Below, piece by piece: positions 56,198 through 64,000 of a stretch of 64,000 nucleotides of DNA (its first letter is position 1; every line of letters begins with the position of its first letter). A program made the position numbers and the translations under genes. Below the pieces are notes generated by a model. It saw only the letters and a list, made by a program, of their open reading frames with translations, did no database searches and was not told where the DNA came from. This DNA is from Narthecium ossifragum (taxonomy: Eukaryota; Streptophyta; Magnoliopsida; Dioscoreales; Nartheciaceae), in assembly GCA_963920575.1 (NCBI GenBank), contig OY986966.1, forward strand, positions 16,859,888-16,923,887. The letters are read 5' to 3'.

Positions 56198-57085
56198 GTT
56201 GGTATGTGTAATTGGATGTGAGGAATCTAACATACTAAGAAATCCAAATTTGGATGATCAAATCCTCCGAATTAAATCAAATTGCCCGAAAACCCACGAA
56301 ATCGATGAAAAACTGAATTTCTTGGATTTGATCTATCAAACGGCGATGGAATTCATTCAAACTTTACAGGAAGGTCTATTTGATGGTGGAGAATTCATTC
56401 ATGCAATAAAAACCAAACTCAGATCATTAAATATCATATCTGAGTCCGACCCCGTAAAAAAACCGACAAAAATATGGAATCCATCCGAAAGAATACGGAA
56501 ATGAAACCATAGTTAGCGTCTAAACATAGTAAGGAACTAGAATACATAAAAGAAAAGCATTCTAACAAACACAATAGCCAGAAAATCACAAAAAGGTGAT
56601 ATTAGGTTTACCAACTCATAGGAATTGGGTAGAAACACCTACATGTAGCAACAAGCAGGAGATCTACGAATCCCTTGCCTCCGATCCACGCGGATCCGCG
56701 TCGAAAAGCCGCAACCCAAGCTCCAACCGGCAGCCAAGGCGAGAGAGAGAAAGGAGAGAAGGGAAAGAAAGAGAAGAGAGAGAAAAGAAAGGGTTATTTA
56801 TAGAGATCCAAACTGATCTTGGCCGTCCGACTCGATCTCTCCCGATCGAGCTCCAATCTTCCGATCGGAAGCACCCCTAAGGTTCTAATCAATCACATAC
56901 ATCAATCTAAGGCAGTGTATGCAACGCGGATGCAAAACCGACCGCCAGGGAGCAATTTTACCAAATTGCCCATGGGTCAAAAACAGTCATACGATCATCC
57001 GATCGTACCCGACACATAACCAAACCAACAGGAAACGGCCCTCGACCCACAGGGTTGAGCCAGGTTAGAGGAACGGGTCCTCACA

Positions 57086-57417
57086 ACACTCCCATTTGAC
57101 ATTATCGACTGATGTGGCACTTCATGGGTCATATCAAAGGGCACGATGGCACGATCGCGATGGCTGTGACGCGATATACAAGCCGTTTCAAACACACTAG
57201 TTTCATCTAATCAATTAGAGGCTTTTATTAGAATTCATGACATCTCAACCATCCCGGTTAAATCTAACCACATCTAAAGTCCATCATTATGTGTTGGTCT
57301 TTGAGTCAAGCCTTGGTCTTGATATACTCTAATTTATGTTGAAAGAACTTTCACCTTCTTCCTCGTCATCTCCTTTTTTCTTCTTCTTGAGTTATCGTTT
57401 CCAAAAGTTCTTTGATA
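57086..57417. other. Stretch between LTR E and the plant mobile domain pseudogene
   Basis: No repeat or gene recognised. The last 80 bases are C/T-rich and may be the leader of the pseudogene that starts at 57418. Confidence 0.4.
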
Positions 57418-58843
57418 TGGCTCCTCGTCAACACAAGAAAGGTTCGCACGATGATTTTGATGCAGCAAGGGAAGTCTTCTCCATCTTTGATGACCTTTTG
57501 ACATATGAGAATGTGAGGGCCAAGTATCTCAACCACTGCAACAACTCAAACGTTCCTCACTCCTTCACGATTCTTGGCCCCTATGCTCGGTCTGACAGTT
57601 GATCGAGAAACATGACAAGGTTGGTACCTATCCATCGTTTAATCCTCTCCCTTTTGACCCTCCATTGAAAGTAGGGTGTATGACCATCTCTCGTCCTATT
57701 CGCTCATGACCTCTCCACGATAAAGTCTTTGATGGTTGGTATGAATGAGTCATGGATTCCGCTTTGCGCGATCCTTGCGGGATACCTTTGTTGCCAGTGG
57801 CATTCTTGATTTCATGGATCCGAGTATCAACTTCCCCACCATTGATTCTCCTTTGTTTTTCACAGCCCTTTCTTTCTGTTCTTCGGACTACAATGTTTTC
57901 ATTCTTCCTTTTGGTAGTATGACTATTACTATAAAGGACCTCTCTCTTCTTATTGGCATGTTCCCACTTGGGGACACAATTTTCAGAGATATGTCTAGAG
58001 GTCCTTCCATGATGGAGTCATTTGGTGACGAAAACTATCATTCTTTCATTCATTTTCTTAACGCTTATAAGTCATATGGTGACCTCTTTTTTGAAGAACA
58101 AATAGCTTTCATCCACTTCCGATTGTGCAAGGTTGTTCTTTGCCTGTCTTCTCAGAGACCCCTTTGCCCTCAGATTGATCTAGCTGTTGAGATCGTTCGA
58201 GGGCGGTGTTTAGCCTTATGTCAGTTTGTTTTAGCATCTATCTACCACGGCTTGCATGATGCGGTAAAATATGTCATCCATGGGTACTCTTCTCATGGAT
58301 TCATGCATTCTGGCCTTATGTGGATTGTGTAACTCTGTCTTCGTGCCTATTTACCTTATTTTCACATCTACTCCGTTGTTCCATCTGCTCCTACTCTTGG
58401 CTATGTTTACCTTTCAACTTCCATCAATGTTGTTTCCCATGATCGTTACACCATCAATTCTTTCAATAATTTCGTACGTGTGAACACATTTGTTGGTGTC
58501 TTGATGGGGAGGTTTAAAATGATCCCTTTCGAGCCGAAGATTACCGTTCATTCCTTGTATCAAATACATTAGGGCGCAAAGTGCGAAATTATTTTCGAGA
58601 AGGAGCCAGCTTAGATTAGGGAGAAGTTTGTTTTTGTGATGTCCAAATCGTCTTCGAAGAAGAAGACCATGGCTGAAGGAGGAGCATCTACTAAGTGTAG
58701 TGGGCAGATTGCACAGAAGAGCAAGAACGTCTCCCCTCCCCCCAATTCCCCCCAAGAAAAAGAAGACATACTGGTGAGATATCATCATTTTGTTAACTCT
58801 CTATTTTGTGTGACGATACTGACACTCTTTGTTTCAGACTCCC
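57418..58843 (+). pseudogene. Plant mobile domain (PMD) protein pseudogene, 5' part
   Basis: From ATG at 57418 the frame reads MAPRQHKKGSHDDFD and continues through HSFTILGPYARSD. Stops and frame changes at about 57600, 57707 and 57744 follow. Then the central domain reads LRDTFVASGILDFMD, FFTALSFCSSDYNVFILPFGSMTITIKDLSLLIGM, typical of the plant mobile domain (the aminotransferase-like domain of MAIN-type and transposon-derived proteins). Further stops are at 58330, 58570 and 58612. A Lys/Ser-rich tail (SSSKKKTMAEGG) ends at a probable donor (CTG then GTGAGA, 58771); the TTTCAG at 58832-58837 is a matching acceptor. Solo LTR A5 is inserted six bases into the next exon. Confidence 0.65.
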
Positions 58844-61800
58844 TATGAGGACCTGTCCCTCTACTCCTGGGTTGACCGCTTGGGTCTGGCCCGTGGCTCG
58901 TTGTGGACCGCAAGGGCAATATGGTAAATTACGCTTTGTCGGTTTGTTTCACACCCACATGGTGCACACACAGCCCCTTTTGTTTGATTTATATGTTTGC
59001 TAAAACCCTAGACGGGCATGGGATCGAAAGATCCAAGCTCGGGCGCGTAGAAGTCTGTTTTTAGGACAGCTGGCGGCCCATGTGCGATCGGTTGCTCCAA
59101 GGAGCCACCGATTGGACCTGTGTCGGTTGTCAACACGGCCGACGTATCCGGATAAGGACGAGAACCGGCTTAACCCGGCCCAGTCCGACCGATCGGTCTT
59201 GGACGCGAACCGACTTAACCCGGCCCAGTCCGACCGATCGGTCCTGGGACCGATCGATCGGACTCGAGCCTATAAGTAGCCATAGACCTCCTCTGTTTTT
59301 CCGGTTTGTTTCTCTTCTCCTTCTTCCCTTCCGTTCTCCCTCCTCCGGCTATCTTTTTGAGTGATTGAGGGCTCGTTTGACTCGTGGTAGCGTGAGGAAG
59401 ATCTGTGGCTTGTTTTGAAGCCGGTTTGGTGCTCGAATAGTGAGGATTCAGCCGAGGTTTGCTTAGCTCGGTAGGTTTCTTCCTACTTGGGTTTAATAGG
59501 GGTTTTCTCTTAATCTAGCTGGTGGATCTGGGTCTTCTTGGTGTTGTTGTGTGCATCTTGGTTAGCTTAATTTCTGTTTTGAGTTTCATATGATTTGATT
59601 GAGATTTTAGTAGGATTTTAGCATGCCTAAACTCGGATTTTCTGGTTTCTCTATTCTTGAAGAACAGCTGGTTTACGGTGTGTTTTCCGGTTTGTACATG
59701 CATGATCTTGATTTGTGATGAACATGAGCGTTGGAGATCTTTGGATCTACTCTCAGTTGCAACTCGTTTCATAAGTTTCTGATTTTCCTATGAATTGTTA
59801 TGATTTTCCTATGGATGGGCTGTGTTGCAGCAAAAGGTAAGTAGTGAAGTTAACGGTTTTGATTAGCGTTTTTCCGGTAATCGAGCCGTCGGATGTTTCC
59901 CGGTTTTGGATATGTTGATCCCAATATGTTTTCCTGTGTTTTTCTATGTCGGATCTCGAATCCGACGTCGTTTGGACGTCGGATCGACGAGGTCGCTTAG
60001 CCTCTAATTAGAGGATCTTGATCATTAATGAATATTATTTATGTTCATCTGAGTTTTCGGGGTTACTTCCCATTGCAGGGGTTCGTGGTTGATGGTGGTG
60101 GTATCGTCGTAATGCCGGGACCCACTGCGGATTGGCTGGCAGCGGTCGGTGGTATCGCTGCAGCAATCCAGTTGGACTTGTTTGTTATTTTATCATAATG
60201 TTGCATGCTTACTTCTTACCTGCGCATGATCATAGTATGCATTTTTTTATTGTGCATTAGATGCATAAGGATAGGGCGTGGGCGATGGATTGATCGCCGA
60301 TCTGAGGCTTTCGGGTAGCTCGGATTTAGCTCTAGGACCCAGGCGAGTAGTTTGGTCCATGTTGGATGGTAGTATTCAGTCGATATCGATAATAGGCTTA
60401 GATGACTAGAATACATGTTGATCGATGATTTTAGAGGTCGTGTCGACCTCGAGCTAGGTGCTGAGGGTGCAGCCAGTGTCGTCGTTTCATCCTTGAGCAG
60501 AGGGTGTGCCTGCCCGGTAGAGACTTGTCCTGCCTAGGAGTGTCTTCATCCTGCTGTACTAGGTGTTTCCGGGATGGGTCCATTTCATTAGGGTGACCAT
60601 GGTTGGATATCTAGAGACACTGGTGGGATTATGGGACCCCGTAGCACACCTAGGCCTAGCTTGGGGGTGACACTGTTGTGTTCTCTCCTTTCTGTGTGCC
60701 ATAGTGTAGAACCCAACCGAGCTTAGTGCTCACTCCTACCCGGGCTGCATTTTGCAGGTGCATGCGTTAGCTCTTCTTCAGTGGCCCCTACCGGGTAGGT
60801 GTTTAGTGGCGCAGTGGCGTCTGGCGGTGTTTGAGGAGCGGTGATCGTGTGAGGGCCCGTCCCTTCGACCTGGCTCGACCGCGTGGGTCGAGAGCCAGTT
60901 TCCTGTTGGTTTGGTTCCGCGTCGAGTACGATCGGGCGATCGTATGGCGGTTTGGACTCCGGGGGCATTTTGGTAAATATGCCCTCTGGTGGTCGGTTTC
61001 ACACCTGCGTTGCACCCACGGCCTTGGATTGATGTATGTGTTTGATTAGAATCTCTAATGTGCGTCCGATCGAAGGATCGGAGCTTGATCGGGAAGGATC
61101 GAATCGGACGGCTGAGATCGATCCAGATCTCTATATAAGCCCCGTCCCTTTCTCTCTCTTTCCTTCTCTTCTCCTGTCGTTTTCTCTCCTTCTCTCTCTC
61201 TCCTTCGGCTGAGCTAGGGCTTGGAGATGCGGCTTTCCGAGCGCGGATCTTGGCGGCTTGACTGGTTGGACGCGTGGAGGAGCTGCCCTACTTGCTCAAG
61301 TAGGTGTTTCTACCTCGATCTTAGGATCGGGTTCTCCTAGGATAGGTTTAATGCCTTTTCGCTGTAGGAGTACTTGTTAGAATGCTATGTAGCTCATTGT
61401 GCATGTAATGTGAATGGTTTGAAGTTTTTCTATCTCGCGATTTCCGTATTCCAACGGCTGGTTTCCATATTATCGCCGTTTTATCGGTTTTCGCCCGTTT
61501 TGACCTAGATAGGAGATTTAACCATCAAAAACGTGATTTCTTTATACCATTGGTTTCCCCATCGTTAATTACACTTGCTTGCAAAATTTCATCAACTTCC
61601 AACTTGATTTGATCCTTGATTTCCAAGGAAATGGATTTTCGGCACTGTTCTGATGAACTGTGCCTGAGGCTCGACGGTCGATCGGTGCATCGACTGTCAA
61701 GTATTGATTTGCACTTTCTGGGCCTGACGGTCGACCGTCGAATCGACCGTCGCATCGTCCGTCAAGCTCTGTTGGGATTTTGGACTCCCACGGTCGATGG

Positions 61801-63527
61801 ATCGATCGACCGCGGGTTCTCTCCCTTTTTCATCCCGTCTCACGGTCGACCGTCGCATCGTCCGTGAGGCCCTGCCCCTTTTGGGGCTTCCCAGGGTCGA
61901 TGGGTGGATCGACCGTCGCCCTTGGGGTTTTTCTCGTTTTGGTCCCACGATCGACCGCCGGATCGACCGTGACATCGACCGTGGTCTCACGGTCGACCGT
62001 CGCATCGACCGTGGGCCCTTGAGCAGTGTTTTCTGGTTTTTCTTGGATGGCTTTCACTTGGGTTTGATAGCTAAATATGTTGAGAGGTTGGTATGAGGTT
62101 TTCATGAAGTTTTCAAGGGATTTCCATTGAGATTAAGGATTGAATCGCATGTTGATTTCCTTTGAGTGAATTGATGATGTGGCTTGCTTTTAAATACATG
62201 TGTGGTTGGTATTAAATTGCTTAATTATTTGCTTAGCCATTAGCTAGCTATGAGTGCTAGCTAATGTGGAATTGTGGAACCTTAGCCTCTTGCCGGCGAG
62301 TGCCGAGGGCTATTGTATAACTGTGAACCTGTAATTGATGTTGTGGCATATAGAGACATCTAGGGTAAATGTTTGCATAGGTTCACGCATTGTGTGCATT
62401 AGAGGCATATGAGGTTAGGCGGGCGATGGTTTGGGTCGCCGATCCGAGGCTCTCGGGTAGCTCGGATCTAGCCTTAGGACCGTGGCTGGGTAGTCAGGAG
62501 TAGGGTGTGATCTCGTATCATCAAATCTCTTGTTGTTGAGGATTTTGCGGTAGCTGGCTTTGATCAGTGTTTGAGGTTTAGAGGTCGTGTTTGTCTCCCA
62601 AGGCCAAGGGCTAAAGATGGTTGTCGGTGCCCCTGACATGGTCCCCAGGCAGTGGCTTCTTGCTGGGTAAGGGTGATCCTACTGGTTCTGGTTCTCTGAT
62701 TCCTCCCAGCGTGTTTGGTTGATGTATCCCAGCGTGGTCGGTTGAGAAGAGTAGGATCCTTGGGGTAGTCGGCAGGGGTCGTGGAACCCCGTGGCATTCC
62801 TTAGACTTGAGCGGGGAGACAACATCATTGTTGTTTTCCTTCCTTCTGTGTGCCGTAGAGTAGAACCCTACTGAGCTTATCGCTCACTCCTACCCAGGCT
62901 GCGTTTGCAGGTGCAGGCGCCAGTTCTTCGTCTGTGGAGCCGGCGGGATCGGCCTTTGGCGGCGCGAGCACATCCAGAGGCGCTTGAGGTTTTGCTGGAG
63001 GATAAAACTGTTGTACCTTTTTGATAATATATATGTTATAAACATTTCGAGGACTTTTGGGACTATGTATTATATCTATCCTTAGAAGATTGTTGTATCA
63101 AATATTGAATAGTACAACTGATGTTATATAAATCGAATATCTGTTTACCTCTGGATTATAATTTGTTTAAATTTATCCGTCTTTCCGCATTTGTATCGCG
63201 CCAATTGAAGATGAATAGAGATAGGAACCCTCATGCCCCATCCTGGATGGGTTTTCTGGGTCGGGGTGTGACAGATCGTCTGTTTAACTTTTTTGTTAGA
63301 TAACCTCCTACGGGAGTGTGATGTCTATAAATGTACCCTTTGAGATTTTGAAATCTTTTATATTATATCTTTTGAGGTTGTTGATTATTGTTAATTACGG
63401 GTACTTGTGAAATGTTTAGGGAGAGCAATAAGCTAGAGGAAACCCTCGCCAAAATTATTCCGCATTTAATTAGGTTCCGGTTCACGTCGCCTGGCCCGGT
63501 TGGGCTTTCGGGGGTCGGGGCGCGACA
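58844..63527 (+). mobile_element. Solo LTR A5, Del-like family, opened by solo LTR F2
   Basis: It begins TATGAGGACC (first G of TG mutated to A) at 58844 and ends GGGGCGCGACA at 63527, with CTCCC on both sides (58839-58843, 63528-63532). Without F2 it is about 2.25 kb. It has a hairpin at 59085-59114 and a 45-base tandem duplication (59162-59206, 59207-59251) containing GACCGATCGGTC. A TATAAG lies near 59271. Confidence 0.94.
60848..63273 (+). mobile_element. Solo LTR F2, gypsy (Del-like) family with GGTCGACC motifs
   Basis: TGTGAGGGCCCGTCC to GGGGTGTGACA, flanked by GATCG (60843-60847, 63274-63278), 2426 bases. TATATAA is at 61132-61138. The GGTCGACCGT/ATCGACCGT cluster is at 61670-62010. 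It is clearly related to F1 over its whole length and lies inside A5 in the same orientation. Confidence 0.95.
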
Positions 63528-63532
63528 CTCCC

Positions 63533-63810
63533 CAACAGAAAAATCTTCGAAGAAGAGCAAAAGAGGTTCTTCCAAACCTTCTTTTTGAAAGAAAACTATC
63601 GTGATGAAGGAGGTGGTTGCTGCTTCGAAGGAGAATCCCACTCTCGTCTCGCCACATGCCGAGCATTCATCATCCTCCGAGCGCACCCTATCTCCAGCTC
63701 CAGTCCCGCCTACGAAGCCGGGCTTCTCAGGACTTGGGCACCATATGAGGTGGTATTCGCGCACGTGAGAGGTTTTGCATCCGTTTCCCGCCACAGAAGG
63801 TGGCCTTCCC
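63533..63810 (+). pseudogene. Plant mobile domain pseudogene, continuation after LTR A5
   Basis: The sequence continues the exon that A5 interrupted. It is rich in Lys/Ser (EKSSKKSKRGSSKPS in one frame, then KEVVAASKENPTL and HAEHSSSSERTLSPAPVPP in another). The charged, Ser/Pro-rich character fits the C-terminal tail of plant mobile domain proteins. Frame changes show that it is not functional. Its 3' border is not visible. Confidence 0.45.
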
Positions 63811-63811
63811 C

Positions 63812-63813
<2 letters not shown>

Positions 63814-63860
<47 letters not shown>
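63814..63860. repeat. (GA)n microsatellite
   Basis: An uninterrupted GA repeat of about 47 bases. Confidence 0.97.
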
Positions 63861-63862
<2 letters not shown>

Positions 63863-64000
63863 AGGCCGCGGAGAGTGAAGGAGGAAGAGAAGAGAAGAGA
63901 GAAAGGGGACAGCTGGGGCGGGTGGTTGGCTGGGCGGCGACGGGGGTCGCGGAATGGCAACAGAGCCGCGTCTTCTTTGGGGTGGCGGCGGGGTGGGGGG
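63861..64000. other. GC-rich purine-biased end of window
   Basis: GC-rich sequence with GGCGG and GGGTGG stretches following the GA repeat; it could be the 5' region of a gene or element continuing beyond the window. Nothing more can be said. Confidence 0.3.

Larger units (their letters stand above)
45817..57085 (-). mobile_element. Split LTR E (Del-like, related to F1/F2), with three insertions
   Basis: The 5' half is 56198-57085 (starting TGTGAGGACCCG on the minus strand at 57085). The 3' half is 45817-46311 plus 48641-48661 and 50933 to about 50968, ending GGGGTGTGACA at 45817. It holds solo LTR A4, solo LTR F1 and a truncated Athila/Tat element. About 1 kb of middle sequence is missing compared with F1. 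The outer flanks, CAAAC at 45812-45816 and ACACT at 57086-57090, do not match, so a deletion or recombination has altered this locus. Confidence 0.8.

Overview
This is a piece of a plant nuclear genome that consists almost entirely of transposable elements. I see Ty3/gypsy elements of the chromovirus (Del/Tekay-like) and Athila/Tat types, a SIRE-like Ty1/copia element, hAT- and Harbinger-like DNA elements, foldback MITEs, and a few decayed host-gene pieces. The plant elements, the tRNA-Asp and tRNA-iMet primer sites and the plant mobile domain pseudogene establish an angiosperm. The GC-rich kelch-type gene pieces make a monocot likely, but that is inference. I find no intact host gene. One 200-base assembly gap lies at 36451-36650.

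Layout. Positions 1-7724 hold the gag-pol and 5' LTR of an Athila-type element on the minus strand, broken by stops and one frameshift. Positions 8370-23593 are one solo LTR (A1, minus, TSD CGGGC) opened by two insertions. One is a solo LTR of another family (B, 9364-20001, TSD CTCGG), which itself contains a complete Del-like element (9807-19174). The other is a second solo LTR (A2, 21050-23389, TSD ACACA). Positions 24445-36067 are a small hAT-like element opened by a complete SIRE-like copia element (24825-35887, TSD TAAGT). The copia element is in turn interrupted by a Harbinger-like element with a GC-rich cargo and by a foldback MITE. Positions 37759-45127 carry MITEs and two TIR elements with kelch/F-box-like fragments, one of them holding solo LTR A3 (TSD CCCTC). 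Positions 45817-57085 are a split minus-strand LTR (E) containing solo LTR A4 (TSD TTACG), solo LTR F1 (TSD CGCGG) and a 5'-truncated Athila/Tat element. Positions 57418-63810 are a plant mobile domain pseudogene split by solo LTR A5 (TSD CTCCC), which contains solo LTR F2 (TSD GATCG).

The least expected signal is in the LTRs. Each LTR family carries clusters of short palindromes that often form longer hairpins. In the Del-like LTRs they are pairs of GATCGATC about 21-23 bases apart, often with complementary inner bases. The same pairs occur in the LTR of the Athila/Tat element. A second motif set (GGTCGACC / ATCGACCGT) with a shared connecting phrase occurs both in the copia LTRs and in gypsy-type LTRs F1 and F2, which belong to different superfamilies. 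The two LTRs of the single Del-like element differ by an apparent flip and loss within one such hairpin.

Two elements keep long open frames. The Del-like element has an open RNase H-integrase-chromodomain segment but a degraded gag and no visible protease active site. The copia element has an open 410-codon extra ORF downstream of a broken pol. Boundaries given with TSDs were read directly; other ends are estimates.
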